A stretch of DNA of 64,000 nt from Flabesymbios commensalis (GCA_964017125.1 OZ024912.1:62257282-62321281); one strand, 5' to 3'. Shown: positions 1-12,227, counted from the stretch's first letter. The notes: generated from the letters alone by a model not told the origin. Numbers and translations are program-made.

Positions 1-125
1 CGTATTCAGTATAGGTATTCATCTGTATTCGATTACATTTTTCGTAGTATTCAAGTGTATTCAGTATTCATAAAAAATAATGAATACAAGTATTCGTACT
101 GTATTCAAATACTTTTTTAAAAACC
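1..125. repeat. Degenerate GTATTC-rich tandem repeat
   Basis: The words GTATTC and TATTCA recur every 8-15 bp, in phase only locally. It looks like a decayed short-period satellite that continues off the left edge of the window. No coding potential is visible. Confidence 0.55.
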
Positions 126-440
126 CTGCCCTTCAAACGCGTCCCCCGGGTATACTCGGGGGAAAAAGATGTCTCCCTGTCGCGGACCCCCAGTATATTC
201 GGGGGCAGAGTGGTTTTTTAAGTATTTTTGTCTGTATAATCAATGTGGTCCGATAATCATGGGGGTAGCCTTGTTTTTGCTGATAAAAGTTTGTTTCTCT
301 TTTGATTGTGCATGGATAGCACCCCATAATAATATCTGGGCTGATGTAGAGCTGTCATTCTTAAAGGATTCTTTTGGAACAAAAAATTTAAAATGGCCGC
401 CATAAATTCAGTAAAATTATCATAACTTTCTCAATAATTG
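126..440. other. Non-coding spacer with a duplicated GC-rich palindrome
   Basis: Two similar short palindromes, at 143-162 and 187-205 (pattern CCCCGGGTATACTCGGGG), sit about 45 bp apart. They are followed by low-complexity AT-rich sequence and one AAAATGGCCGCC word near 391. I see no gene. Confidence 0.4.
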
Positions 441-2115
441 CAGGGTTCGAAATTAAGGGTAGTCCGCTAGTCCGAACACTAGTAAAAAATATCTGCGGAC
501 TAGTAAACATTATGTTTACTAGTACCGCCAGTCTAGTAAAAAACGGCGCCTCAATGATTCCAATAACCGGTTAACATCTGTGGTGGCAAAGCGAGAAACA
601 ATGTGCCGTGGTCAAATGCGTGTCAATTTGCATACATGTATGCCCAGCCCACGTGTGATATTTGGTCAGCGTTGTTGGAGTTCCGGGACAGCACTGACCA
701 ACTGTCATGTGCTAGCGAGGAAGGATCTTTTATGTTTAAGCAGTCATCCCAAAGCGTGTCACATTGTCAATGTGAAAGACGACGATCATTTAAAATAAAA
801 ACCTAGGCATATATATTGCTCTAATCATGCTAATGGTGAGTACTTAAATGTTTCAATAGAGGGTGGTCCGACAATAAATTAACATCAACAGGAGTAGCTA
901 AACCTACGCTATGCGTTATCAGTTATGGCCATTTTTATTATTACACCTCTGACATACCCTGTTAACCATCTTCATTCCGATGTGAATAAATAGCAGAGAT
1001 GTAGCATGCAGATGTAACCAAACGTACACTTTAATACACATGTATGAAAATACGAAAATATTTAATTATAACGACGGAAACTGGTTTTCAACGCCACATA
1101 CATGTAATATATGACGATATTAATGTAGTAGAAGTAGTAGAAATTTTATTGACATAAAAAAATCTACTAGACTCATTTCGTCCCCTGTATGACTGAGATT
1201 GTCAGTCTAATTAGCGTCACACGAAGAACAAAACGATTCGCGGCGATTGTGCTATTACACAACAGACCAGAAAACACAAGTCATTTACCCTTAATGGCTT
1301 AATGTTGGTCAACCGTCGCGACGCTGGCCCAACAATAAACTAGCATTAGGTCGACGTCTCGTGTTTGCCGGGATATGGTCAGGTGCGGGGGAGCAGTGTC
1401 GCCTGGCACATGTCAGAAAACGCTAACCAAGTTAAACTGAATGATGTTGCGCCGTGTGTGACATCGGTAAACCCGTAGTCCAACACAGTGGATCAACATT
1501 TTGAGATTACTGTGCGTCTGATATTATATCCTATTCTCACGCTGCCCAGTAAGCAGGGGTAAGCACGGCGCCAGCTAATAAAACTAATGTGTTGTAATGC
1601 TGGGCCGTCATCCTTAGCGGTCTGATTGATAGTGGAACACTGGTTGACAATTACAACGATCATGTCAAACTTCTCTGTGTTTGCTTTGCTGCCAACGGCC
1701 GTTGTGGGGTGTCCCATCACAATTATAGTAATATCTTTTAATAACCTGATTCTCATTCTCAAAAATTCCAATTAAAGGTCACTAGGCTACTAGTGATACT
1801 TTGTTTATGTAATATTATTGCTGTAGTATTATCACTTTAATAGAGAGAAGTGGTCCCTATTGTAAAATATTTTTTATAATAACGATCTAACATCACTTTG
1901 AGACAGTCATAATTTAAAAAAAATTCTGGTGTTCAAAATCAGTCATGCCCCTGACAAGCGACCACCCCTTTCATATGCCCGTTTTTATGTGGCCGTAACT
2001 GGGGTCGCATAACATAACTGTATTTCAGGACTAGTAAAACATCTACCGGACTAGTAAAATTTATGTTTTAATAGTCCTGCTCACTAGTAAAAAAAATGGC
2101 TAAGTTCTATCCCTG
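441..2115. mobile_element. Non-autonomous TIR DNA transposon (~1.7 kb)
   Basis: The left end starts CAGGGTTCGAAATTAAGG and the reverse complement of the right end starts CAGGGATAGAACTTAGCC, matching at 13 of 18 positions. The 5-bp word AATTG directly abuts both ends (436-440 and 2116-2120), a likely target duplication. Just inside each end is a direct ACTAGTAAA-rich block (about 459-538 and 2028-2095). The interior holds GCTGGCCC/GTTGG-type repeats near 1296-1660 and no transposase frame, so it is non-autonomous. The CAGGG terminus resembles hAT-type MITEs, but hAT elements duplicate 8 bp, so the superfamily is open. Confidence 0.6.
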
Positions 2116-2856
2116 AATTGGGATAGAGACTTGATTTTTTCACCAAACCATATACTTTTGTTATCAAGGAATACAATAATACTAACCATGAGTTTGTTGA
2201 TTATATATATCTACCACGTCATATTCATTGACTCATTTCATAACTCTACCTACTGCTCTCTGGCCGCCATTTGACTTTGTCTGTATTTGATTATTTGAGA
2301 GAAATCCCAAAGAATTTGCCAGTGTAGCTCTGGCTGTCCTTGGAATTTCGAATCTATTACAAAAAACATCAAAACAAATTCAAGGCTCCCCCAGAATCCT
2401 TCATTGCATTGTGTAAACCACTGATGGTTCACTGTGAACCGCCGGCGGTTCACTCTCTATGGCATTTGTACACAACTTCTACCTTATATAATGCAGTGAT
2501 TATCATCAACACATTGTACCCTGATGAAGTTTAAATAAGCGAAACCGGTCGGCACCATCTAAATCAGCCTTTTTGTTATGATATTCTGCTGGTGAACATC
2601 ATTCAGTAGTTCCATTTTCATTGTCTAACAGCAGGACAACGCTATGTTCATCCGCACAGCCCAGTATCGCAGTGTCTGTGTTCCATCTGGTCTTTCTTTA
2701 GATTAATAATATTTTTTTGTATAATTTTTTTTATTTAGTCAAGAATATAAAGGACCTTATCATTATGTGAACAAAATTTCAGGTCCCTAGCACTAAAATA
2801 AAAATTGGCCTGCTATCCTTACTAGACTGGTCAACCACTCCTGCGTCATTCAGTTA
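2116..2856. other. Non-coding, with a CTGATGAAG...CGAAAC motif
   Basis: No gene is visible. The motif at 2521-2552 (CTGATGAAG, a 10-nt spacer, CGAAACCGGTCGG) resembles the conserved core seen near the ends of Penelope-like and related elements, which is similar to but not identical with a hammerhead ribozyme core. The perfect palindrome GAACCGCCGGCGGTTC lies just upstream at 2437-2452. Confidence 0.35.
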
Positions 2857-3370
2857 TCAGGTGGAGGCTGACCGCAGATTAAAGTACACAGCGCCTACTT
2901 CCTTTGAAGTACGCACTTAGATTGAGGTATGTCCGTACTTCGATCTAAGTACACCCTGAGCTTCATTTTTACAAATGGGTACTCTCCTTTGTTATTTTAT
3001 TATTCCTTTGCAACTTAAGATGTTATTGGTGCAATTGTTTATTTCTGAACATTGATAATCAAGCTATTAAATTATTCAAAAGAGGAACTTCCAATTTTTT
3101 TCTGATCACCTGAATATAGCCAAGACTTTTGCAACAGGCTAATAAAAAAATTTCATCCCTTTGTCCTCGAACTGTTGAGCATTTGCCAGCTACCAAAAAC
3201 AGTTTAGTTGAAAGTGGACATTTCATTGTACAACATGTATTTTAGCAAAACTGTTTTTTCATGCTTGGAAAATTATAAATTAAAATTAATATCTGTTCTA
3301 CTGAGGAGAGAGGGCGTACTTAGATTGAAGTACAGGGTGTACTTTAAAGGAAGTTCGTACTAAAAGTCAG
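2857..3370. mobile_element. Foldback MITE built from GTACTT motifs
   Basis: The left arm (2857-2960) and right arm (about 3305-3370) are inverted copies carrying ACTTCCTTTGAAGTAC and GATCTAAGTACACCCTG type sequence. The outer left end GACCGCAGATTAAAGTAC recurs inverted at 5940-5990, so this is a dispersed family. No coding capacity. Confidence 0.5.
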
Positions 3371-4348
3371 AACTCCTGAAAATTTATTAGCCTGATTATC
3401 ATTGGACAGACTGTGATTCAAACAGTCATTATGATGGGGTTTATCGTGTTTATTCAGGATTTATGTGAATTTGTGATACACTGCAATAAAAGATATATTT
3501 TTCTCTGTTTATTTGTTCTTCTTGCTCACTATTACTGGTAGAAATGAAGCCATCATTGTAGAATTAAAAAAATAATTTGCTTTGAATAGCACTTTTATCA
3601 CCTTTTCTGGGGGTTCCCATCATTAGATTTCTCGCAATTATGAAAAATGGTGCCAGCTCTTGCCTTTAATTCCATAATTGTTGCAACAAGTGCTTGAAGA
3701 GGTAAGTGGAACAGGCATGCTGTGGTCCCTTCTGATAATTTTTTTCACGCAGGTGTCATTTTAAAATTTTTGTAAAAAAATGCAAAAAATGAAAATATAG
3801 ACTATGTCCACTGCCCCATAGGGAGGTTCTGGAGGACATCATAAAGACCCGTTGGACAGAAAAATGTGGGCATCTCGAAGAATTAAGATGCCTGGGGAAG
3901 GCTGCACTAGTTTGCCCATGGTATGGCTATAAGGATGAGAATCCATCAAAAATTTTCTTCTTCCATGACCCCCTGGGGCCTGAGGCTATGCCCAATTTCT
4001 GATTGTTATGTGACATATTTTCTCTGTTACAGTATTGTGGGGCACTCATTGGGTGCCCTGATGCACCATATTATCCCTAATAACATGCCGGGCGCGGAGA
4101 CGCAGTTGGGGGCGCGTTTATTATGTGCACTAAAATGTTAATCTGTATTTCACGGCCGTGGCGCCATCACTAAGCCATACGACATTGGTGAGAACTTACT
4201 GCACTTGCAAGCCCTTATCCACTCTGACGCCGCCACTCGTGTGCGCTGGCAGCAGGTGTCACTGGTGTGTTAACACAGGCTGACACCTTATGCAGCCACG
4301 GCCCGCTATAGGCAGGCTAGACGACGCGGTTACCATGCTTTATCTTGG

Positions 4349-4381
4349 ATATACCGCCATTTATCAAATGGTGGTATATCA
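4349..4381. repeat. 15-bp-stem hairpin
   Basis: GATATACCGCCATTT, a 3-nt loop ATC, then AAATGGTGGTATATC: a 15-bp stem with one G-T wobble. It could form a cruciform in DNA or a short hairpin RNA; nothing shows transcription. Confidence 0.5.
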
Positions 4382-5414
4382 TCTCTGCAGGGACATCATG
4401 TATACATGTGCGATAACATTGTCAACATTGGTTCAATGCTGCAACAGCATTAATGGGCCAATGTCATGGTTGGATCGTCTGGGGTTAAATGATGTCAAGT
4501 CCTGTGTCTCGGTGCTACTATAGTAGAACAAAAAGATCCATACCTCACATATTTGGATGACCAGTGGACGCAAACTGCTGACGGCCAAAACATGAGGTAG
4601 CACGATAAACAGGGGCAGACGTTTTTTTCGTGTCATCAGAGGCTTCAAATCTTACTTAGCATTAAGCCTATAGATTGGCGTCGCATTATTACGCCTGGAA
4701 TTTAACAGGGGCGCTTGTAAATCTGTCTGACTCAATGATCACTGAGCTAGTGCAATGGACAGTCATTACTTTTGTTGTAAGCAAACCTGACACGCTGTTG
4801 TTATTCTGACACAACTCAACGATTACTTACCCAACACACACAGGTGTTGTTTAATGCTGGTCCACCTGTACGACGTCAGCCCAGTGTTAAAACAGCGTGT
4901 ACAACAACTAGGCTACATGTAACAGTAACCGTGGCTCAACTATGTTGACACGGATACACGCAGAAGGCTGGTGTCTGATAGATTTTTTCAAGCCAGCTGA
5001 CTTTCTGGGTATACAGGGTACATGAAAAAGGGGGGCGCGTTTATTAGGGGGGGGTGCGTTTATTGGGGATAATACAGTATCTTAAAACCTGATATATACG
5101 GATACAACATCTCAGTAGTTTTATTCAGCTGCTTAAAAAGTTCAAATGTCTGGGTGATGTTTTGGCTTCTGTATCCCTGCCGGAATTTGCTAAATTAAGG
5201 TCACATCTTTTGGATGTTTTTATCATTAGCTCAGATTTTGATCTGGCACAACATTTTTCTTGCTCGGACCCAGCGAAAACTGTGGAATGTGGTCAAATAT
5301 TTATTCTAGCATGTCGGCAGTTACGAAAAAAGGGTCAGCATAATTTCATTGGACAATTTTAAAATTTATTGCATGTGCCTAACGTTACTATTACTAGGCC
5401 CTAGTCCATTGTTA

Positions 5415-5830
5415 GCTAAGTTAGCTTTTCGGTATCCAGTCAATCAATTCTTAAGGGATTGTCACAATAGTTTGTAACCATTATTATCTAGTCATTTGGC
5501 AACAACCCTGAAAATTTCATGAAATTCTATTGAGTATTTCAAAAGCTAGACCATTTGACATGTAACGCAATTCTGAGAATAAACCGGAATGGAAGTTAAT
5601 GGGTTTATACATCTTAATACAGGAGCGTCATAAATTGACATTTACTACATGTCAAATGGTCTAACTTTTGAACTATAGACTTAGAATATTTTTTGACAAA
5701 ATTTTCAGGATCGATGCCAAATGACTAGAAAATAGGGTTTACAAAATTTCATGAATATTGGTTGAGAATTTTCTGACTGGATACCGAAAAGCAAACTTTC
5801 ATTTTGGACCATCCTCCACCGTCGGACAGA
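5415..5830. mobile_element. Palindromic MITE, family M1 (copy 1)
   Basis: Ends CTTTTCGGTATCCAGTCA and its inverse TGACTGGATACCGAAAAG flank a core with GACCATTTGACATGTAACGC and its mirror ACATGTCAAATGGTC. Outer sequence on the right reads TTTGGACCATCCTCCACC. A fuller copy lies at 19710-20320, with partial copies at 9480-9605 and 56165-56275. Confidence 0.6.
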
Positions 5831-5869
5831 CAGTAATGTGAGTAATGAAATAATGTGTTGCAAATGAAT

Positions 5870-6005
5870 GCGGACACAACAATTGAGTGCCCTATTAAGC
5901 CAAAATGAGGCTGCCGCTGTAGACGTACTTCGATCGACGTACGGTACACGTCAATGGAAGTACGTACGTACTTTAATCTGCGGTCGGCCCCCGCCTGGTT
6001 ATCCA
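5870..6005 (-). mobile_element. Single end of the GTACTT MITE family
   Basis: The reverse complement carries GACCGCAGATTAAAGTAC preceded by a GGCGGGGGC stretch, matching the outer left end of the foldback element near 2865-2890. Only one end is recognisable, so it is truncated or the second end of a larger decayed copy. Confidence 0.45.
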
Positions 6006-7055
6006 CTCATCGCCCATACCGAATGACAAAAACCTTTATTATCGCCCTGGCCATCTTCTCAGATTGACAAGCTGACAACCGAATTACCAAGAACTGGTCC
6101 TCGACCGGCTTCGTCTATGCCAAGTAAACAGGGTTGCGAACGACATATTTCTGGAATTTTGCCCTCAAGAACCACACTTTTCGTATTATCAGCGGAATAT
6201 TCACTAAGATCCATTGTTTTGATATTTTCGCGGCTTATAATTTGGGTTTCTCTAACTATGGGAATAAAACTTAAAAATTAAATTGCCCTCTTAGTTGAAT
6301 CATTGATACTCCAAAGGATGTAGGCCCTATGTATAGCTTATATCTACGTAGGTAGCCTAGGTAGAATTAATACATTTTTAAATTTTCCTATAAAATTATG
6401 CTAAGCCTTTTTTCGTAACTGCCGACATGCTAAAAGAAATATTTGACCTCATTCCACAGTCTTCCAAGAGGGTGTCAAGGATGTAGGCCCCTACATAAAT
6501 TTTGATCCTTATAGCTATGAAACTTCCATTGTTACCCTCCGTGCGCCCCATCAGAAAGTGCAGGGTAGGCAAACAAAACTTCACCCAGGTTTTACCCTGG
6601 GTAAACTAGTGCAGCCTTTCCCAGGTATCTCATTTCTTTGAAATTACCACATTTTTCCGTCCAAACGGTCTAATTAATGCTGTCCTCCAGAACTTCCTCA
6701 GAGGGCAGTGGACATAGTCTATTTTCATTTTTTGCATTTTTTTTACAAAAATTTAAAAAATTGCAGCTGCGTAAAAAAATTATCAGAAGGGGCCACAGCA
6801 TGCCTGTTTCACTTACCTAGTCAAGCATTTGTTGCAGCTATCATGAAATCAAAGGCGAGAACTGGCATCATTTCTTGTAATTGCCGGAAATCTAATAATG
6901 GGAACACCCAGAACAGGTGATAAAAGTGTCATTCAAAACAAATAACTCTCTTAATTCTACAATGATGGTTTCATTTCTACCAGGAATAGTGAGCAAAAAC
7001 AACAAACAAACAAAGAAAAATAGGTCTTTCATTGCAGTGTATCAATGGATCTCTC

Positions 7056-8418
7056 CAACCTTTCATAAACCAACCTTTCATAAAAATTTCGTTCAATGGC
7101 AAACTTTTGCTACTAATTTATGTTCATCCTGCAGTGAAATAATAGAATAAGAAACATATTCAATAACACCTTATTTTCTTAAGATTTTTATATCTTCATC
7201 AACTGGGCTGAATTGATGGCCAGCAACGGTCATTTTGAATATATATATTTTCGTAGAGGATGCTGCCACATAAGTCAGTTTTACATGTGGACAATTTTCT
7301 CAACAACTACATTTGAGTAACGAGCAGTAGTACCGGGGGTACAACACCCCCCCCCCCACTCCCCCCCCCCCCCCTGGGGAGAAGTCGCAGAAGTACATTA
7401 ATTATGTAGAAAATGGTTGGTGAATGGTTGTCAACGTTGGCAATGCTGCCAAAAACCCCAATGTTGTTTTAACAGTGGCACAATGTTGTGATCCAACTGC
7501 ATCTGGTTACACCCCCTAGGCGGGTCAAGGTCACAGGGGGCAGACATATCGTTTGGGTACACAGAGGGTGTCACATGGGGTCAACCTCCCTTTCCATTTA
7601 AGGGATAAAAAATTATAATAAAAGATTTACAAGATAAAAAATTACTACAAAATAGTAATAAACATTCACAAGAAATTAAATACATGTACTTGAAAAAAAA
7701 AGATCTATGAAATAGACACAGTTTGTGATGTATTTGATAAATAGTCAGGACACATTTTCGAAAGTACTCACTTGTTAAGGCATTTTTAAGAGAATTTAGC
7801 ATGTAGTTGTTCTTACATAATTTGGAAACGCTGATTCCAAATCTACCCCATGTCAAGCTCTATTTTGCCTTTTTCCTACTTACAATTTAAAAATGAAATG
7901 GCCATCAAAATTAGTGATTCAAATGTCGTTACATCACGACTTGTATATGTGACAACGATATAGATCTGGGTAGTTATGAAATTAAATTAACGGTTATGAA
8001 ATTAACCAAAACATCTGATGGCTGACTATATGGGGACTACTATTTATAGTAAGCCTGATTGTCTTAAAACTATTCTCAGCGCCTTCGGCGCTAGGGTTCC
8101 ATCAACAGTCCATTGGTGCAGTCCATCGGTAATACATCGGGAGACGCAGATAGCTTTAAAGTTCAGTAAAACATTTAAAAATGGATTGGTCACTTCAAAA
8201 TTTGCAGATATGTTTTTCAATATGATACTTAAACGTCAACGGCAAACGATTTGCAAAAATGACATATTGGCCGTAATTAGGTAGATTGGACTATATTTTG
8301 ATCAATCACACCACTAATTTTATCCAGAAAAATATCATTCACGATGAAAAAAACATTTTAATCCAACAATTTTGGGAAATCTGAGGGTAAAAGCCGACCA
8401 GACGAATGTTTTTTTCGA
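7056..8418. other. Non-coding spacer with C-tracts
   Basis: AT-rich sequence with two poly-C runs near 7350-7373 beside a GTACCGGGGGTAC palindrome, and a short GTTGGCAATGCTGCC/GTTGTGATCC repeat near 7420-7500. The frames at 7581-7856 (minus) and 8018-8284 (plus) have no recognisable domain and no coding-like composition. I call no gene. Confidence 0.4.
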
Positions 8419-8456
8419 CCACAGGAGGGCGCGGTTTTTCACAGGATGTGACGTAA
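8419..8456 (+). promoter_or_regulatory. Candidate promoter elements: CTCF-like and CRE-like words
   Basis: CCACAGGAGGGCGC (8419-8432) agrees with about 12 of 14 positions of the CTCF core. TGACGTAA (8449-8456) is a CREB/ATF half-site variant just 3 bp before an ATG. There is no TATA box. This is suggestive only; the words are short. Confidence 0.25.
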
Positions 8457-8458
8457 TT

Positions 8459-8525
8459 ATGGACAGACTGGTGAAGAAGACGGCAAGACCTGATCAGCTG
8501 TTCAGCATGTTCAGTGTGTTGGCAG
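8459..8525 (+). CDS. Candidate first coding exon, 22 codons plus 1 nt
   Basis: An ATG at 8459 opens 22 codons with balanced, coding-like composition (product begins MDRLVKKTARPDQLFSMF) and runs into a good 5' splice donor, GCAG|GTAATAAG, leaving phase 1. The first acceptor-like site with a pyrimidine tract that I see downstream is at 12227/12228, which restores phase but gives only 13 more codons before a stop. The phase does not fit directly to the SOCS-box exon at 20942, which needs phase 0, though exons could be hidden in the N gap. I do not recognise the peptide. It may be the first exon of that gene, of another gene, or chance. Confidence 0.25.
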
Positions 8526-10379
8526 GTAATAAGTTTGCAATTTGTTTTGTCATGTAACTCCTAAATACCACAACTTGCCTCATGAAAACGCCCCACCTAA
8601 AAGCTAAATCATCAAAGTTTATCCACAGCAAGATCGTTTGTGAGTGACAATGAGTGAGGCTTGTCAACTTGTCGATGTTTGTGCGGCGGCGCCTGGCCTG
8701 TGGCTGTGCCTGTGCCAGCTGTGGCAGTGTTGGGGTACTGTGGACTGTCAATGAGACAGTGAAGTGTAGCCCACACCCAGAACAACAACACCCACTCACT
8801 GGCTCAGCACTCACTGTCTTGACTGCCCACTTGCACGCCGGTTGTGACTGCGTGAACTAACGTTCGTAACATTGCGTGCTACAGTCTGCTAGCCTAGTGC
8901 CAACTACGCCTACATAATTCATAAAAGACCATGTCCATTATTACAGGAACGTTCCAGGACAAGGTAGATCTGACGTTGACGTCATTGACGACATGTGATC
9001 AGGTGATTGTCTGTTTCAATTCAAGTGACTGGAGTTTTTAAACTGGACAAATTATTTATTTTAGGTTGGGCCTACTGTAGGCCTATCTGCAATAGGTGAA
9101 TAGGCTTACTTTTTTACACTCTGGCCTCGGGCTCTGCCTGAAGCAAAATATTTATTTCAGTTTCTAAGATTTTTTCTCTGTCTACAAGTACAATTACATT
9201 TACAAACATTAAAAAGTTGGATCACTATAGATTTAGTGTAGTCTAGGCCTATTGATCTGGTGTTTGAAGAAATTGAAAAAAAAATAAGCCCACCATTAGA
9301 CTAAATATTTATTTAGTCTACAACATGTCCTTCAGACAACTAGACTAAGGGCCTAAATTCAGCCTGAAAATATTTATTTTAAAAATACCCCTTGAAATTG
9401 AATGGTGGCTCCATAATGCCAATGGGTTTGTAGTCGCTCATGATTAGATATTGATTATATAATCTACTGAGGCTTTTAGTCTACATCTCAAATGGTCTAA
9501 CTTTTGAACTAGGCTACATATATCATGTGTATAGACTAATATTTTTTCATGAACTATTCTAGACATTTCATTTTGGACAATCGTCCAATGTCGAACAGAA
9601 TAGATACCTTTAGTCAAAACTATAATACCATTAGTATAAAATAAAACTGAATTTGTTGAAACAGAATTAGGCCTGTCATCTGTTTCAGCAGATCCTGGGG
9701 GAAGCCTTTTTTAAATTTTTCGTAGTTTCATTTTCCAAAATCGCTGAAAATTTGGTGGAATTTTGTTGTTTACGGTTAGACCAATTTGCATTTAAAATAA
9801 TTAGTGTTTCATTATGATGGTGAAATGAGAGCTCTTGCTATAAAATTTTAAATGTGACCAAGCAAATTTGAAAAAGGATACTCCTATGATCTGGTGAAAC
9901 TAAAACAAGGCTGTAGTCTAGATGGATATTCAGAGTTAAAAGTCTATAGCCACCTAAGCCTACCGTAGACCTAATAAGAGGATATAAATCCAATAAGATT
10001 TTATTCACTTGTAGTTTGATAGACAAGTTCTAGCCCTGTTCTAGACTATTCTACTATAAAGTGAAACCAAATTTATTAAAAACAGAATTAGGCCTAGTCT
10101 AGCAGTAGCACATAATTTTCGTCAATTTCTTTGTCAAGTTATCATGCTCATGATGAAAGACAGCTATCTTGGAATTGCAAATATATCAATCACGCATATT
10201 AAAAAAATAATTGTCGTTGGCCGCCTGTTGACCCAGTTTTTGCCTGATTTTCAAAATTCTTGTCCGAGCTATAATGGTGAAATAAATATAGTCTAGGCCC
10301 CTATTGTATAAATTTTAGTGTGATATATGGTACGGTACCCCCTCTCAGTCTCTCGCCCTTCTGGGCTGCGCCCACTCGC
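8526..10379. other. Non-coding, possibly intronic, AGGCCTA-rich
   Basis: The first 350 bp (to about 8880) are less AT-rich, with CTGTG/CAGTG words, as often found downstream of a promoter; nothing there is coding. Two segments with AAACAGAATTAGGCCT (near 9659 and 10080) suggest an old ~420-bp duplication. Otherwise featureless apart from a MITE fragment. Confidence 0.35.
9480..9605. mobile_element. Fragment of MITE family M1
   Basis: CTCAAATGGTCTAACTTTTGAACT, then an ATTTTTTCATGAA segment and TTTCATTTTGGACAATCGTCC, match in order the right half of the copies at 5640-5825 and 20095-20310. The left half is absent. Confidence 0.5.
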
Positions 10380-10636
10380 ACGGTTTCACCAGGAATGTTT
10401 GAGTGGGGGTGGTCCAAAAGGGGTCTGGGGGTCCTCCACCAGGAGAAAAAAAATCAAAGAGTTTTAAATTTGAGCACTCAAAAATGGCCTATTTAAACTG
10501 AAATGACGGCAAAATCTGGAATATATTCCCATTTACTTTGCCAACAAGACCCTGACCCTGTGGTGCTGAGTGGGGGGTTTGGACCACACCCCTGCCCCCC
10601 CCCCCCCTACCCGGATCCCCCCTGGCTGAAACCCTC
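10380..10636. mobile_element. MITE family M2 (copy 1)
   Basis: Left end GGTTTCACCAGGAATGTTTG; right end reads, in reverse complement, GGGTTTCAGCCAGGGGGG. The core CTGAAATGACGGCAAAATCTGG and the GTGGTGCTGAG block are shared with the copy at 12900-13096. CACTCG lies just outside both ends and may be a target duplication. Confidence 0.55.
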
Positions 10637-10911
10637 ACTCGTGTAGTCCCCTCAACTGTCCGTCCTCCAGATTTGCAGACCCCTGAGAGTGAGATTCTCA
10701 CTATTTCTTTCCCCATCTTGGCCCTACTGTAGTAGGGTGGTTGACTGGCATTTTTGTATTGAAGTTTTGCGATTTTTAAAGTGCACTTTTCACCTAAAAA
10801 AATATGCAATGAAGAAATACTGGTAGGCTACATTTTAATTTTTACTTAGCTCGCTCCTATTTCTCAGTTCAAAATCCATTGGCCATTAAATTAATTTAGG
10901 GTGACATTATT

Positions 10912-12126
10912 AAGGCTCCCCCCTACCAGGGGGAGGCTTTTAGTTTTTGTACGGTTTTGTCCGCCGGCGCGTGCGGGCAGCGGCGCGTGCGGGCGGCGGT
11001 GCCGCGCATGGACACCGCCTCTCATCCATGTCACCCTGATATCTACAAAACCGCTTTTTCAATTCATTTGGTGTTCAACATACTGGATGCAAGTATTAAT
11101 ACCTAGGCTGCATCAATTTTTCAGAAAGTTCAGGAAAATATTCGGGTCATTGCGACCATCTTTAACCTTATTTCGTCAAATTAGGAGCTTGTCACCCTGA
11201 TATCTACCAAACCGCTTTTTTGATTGTTTTTGTGTTCAACAAACTGGATGCAAATATTAATTTCTAGGCTGCATCAATTTTTCAGAAAGTTTGTGAAAAT
11301 ATTCGGGTCACGGCGGCCATCTTTAATCTTTTTTCATCAAATTTCGACCTTGTCACCCTGAGAACTTTAAAGCCACTTATCCAATATACTCAAAATTCAA
11401 CGTATTGCATAAAAGTATTAATTTCTAGCCTGCATCAATTTTACAGAGAGTTCGGAAGAATATCCGGGTCATGACGGCCATCTTTAATCTTTTTTTCGTC
11501 AAATTAGAACCTTGTCACTCTGATAACTTCAAAGCTGCTTATCCGATATACTCAATATTCAAAATACTGCATAGTAGTATTAATTCCTAGCCTGCATCAA
11601 TTTTTCAGAAACTTCGGAAGAATATCCGGGTCATGGCGGCCATCTTTAATCTTTTTTCGTCAAATTATGACCTTGTCACCCTGATATCTACAAAACCGCT
11701 TTTTTGATTCACTTTGTGTTAAACATACTAGATGCAACTATTAATTCCTAGGCTGCATCTATTTTTAAGAAAGTTCGGGGAAATATTCTGGTCATGGCGG
11801 CCATCTTTATTCTTTTTTCGTCAAATTAGGACCTTGTCACCCTGATAACTTCAAAGCCGCTTATCCGATATACTCAATATTCAAAATACTGCATAGTAGT
11901 AGTATTTTCTAGACTGCATTAATTTTTCAAAAAGTTTGGGAAAATATCCGGGTCATGGCGGCCATCTTTAGTCTTTTTTCGACAAATTAGAACCTTATCA
12001 CCCTAGCCTAAAGCTGCTAGCCTCTGCCTCATAATATTACTTAATAATTACATGTACTAATTGATTATCTGCAAAAATTATAATTAATGTATAACTCTTA
12101 TTTGAAAAGTGGGAGGGGGAGCCTTG
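10912..12126. mobile_element. Satellite-bearing element with GGCTCCCCC ends
   Basis: AAGGCTCCCCCCTACC at the left and GGGAGGGGGAGCCTT at the right are inverted. They bracket a GC-rich stretch (about 10961-11010, GGCGCGTGCGGGC repeated) and six ~161-bp tandem units. A short-ended element with internal ~160-bp tandem repeats is an architecture known from bivalve pearl/CvA-type non-autonomous elements and some Helitron relatives; I infer only likeness, not identity. Confidence 0.4.
11028..12005 (+). repeat. Tandem satellite S1, six ~161-bp units
   Basis: Unit starts (GTCACCCTGATA) fall at about 11028, 11189, 11351, 11513, 11674 and 11836. Units are of two subtypes: A has ATATCTACAAAACCGC and TTCAACATACTGGATGC; B has ATAACTTCAAAGCCGC and TATACTCAATATTCA. 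The order is A A B B A B. Every unit has the word TCATGGCGGCCATCTTTA or a close variant. The many changes between units suggest age. Confidence 0.85.
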
Positions 12127-12227
12127 TTGGGTGTTTACATGGTAAACACTTGCATCTAGTTTAAGATTATATTTAAGGTCTTTCTAAATAATATATAATT
12201 TCTGATGACAATCCAATTTTCTTGTAG

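Larger units (their letters stand above)
3460..7055. mobile_element. 3.6-kb element with ~460-bp inverted arms
   Basis: Bases 3460-3925 and 6575-7055 align as inverted repeats over roughly 460 bp with about 80% identity by eye. Shared blocks include ACAGGCATGCTGTGG, GACTATGTCCACTGCC and GGCTGCACTAGTTTRCCC. Between the arms there is no transposase frame, but there are GGGGGCGCGTTTATTA words (near 4108 and 5033), GCTGG-type repeats, a hairpin and another MITE. Arms this long suggest a foldback element or an inverted duplication; I see no clear target duplication. Confidence 0.5.

Noticed and set aside
2521-2552. Genuine hammerhead ribozyme
   Set aside because: The core has an extra base after CTGATGA and a weak stem II; kept only as a related motif.
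8494-8860. Pair of opposite frames (106 and 68 codons) near the candidate promoter
   Set aside because: Both are in CTGTG/CAGTG-biased sequence with no domain; more likely intron or promoter-proximal composition.
10489-10809. 106-codon minus-strand frame
   Set aside because: It overlaps the M2 MITE and its C/G-rich tract; no domain.
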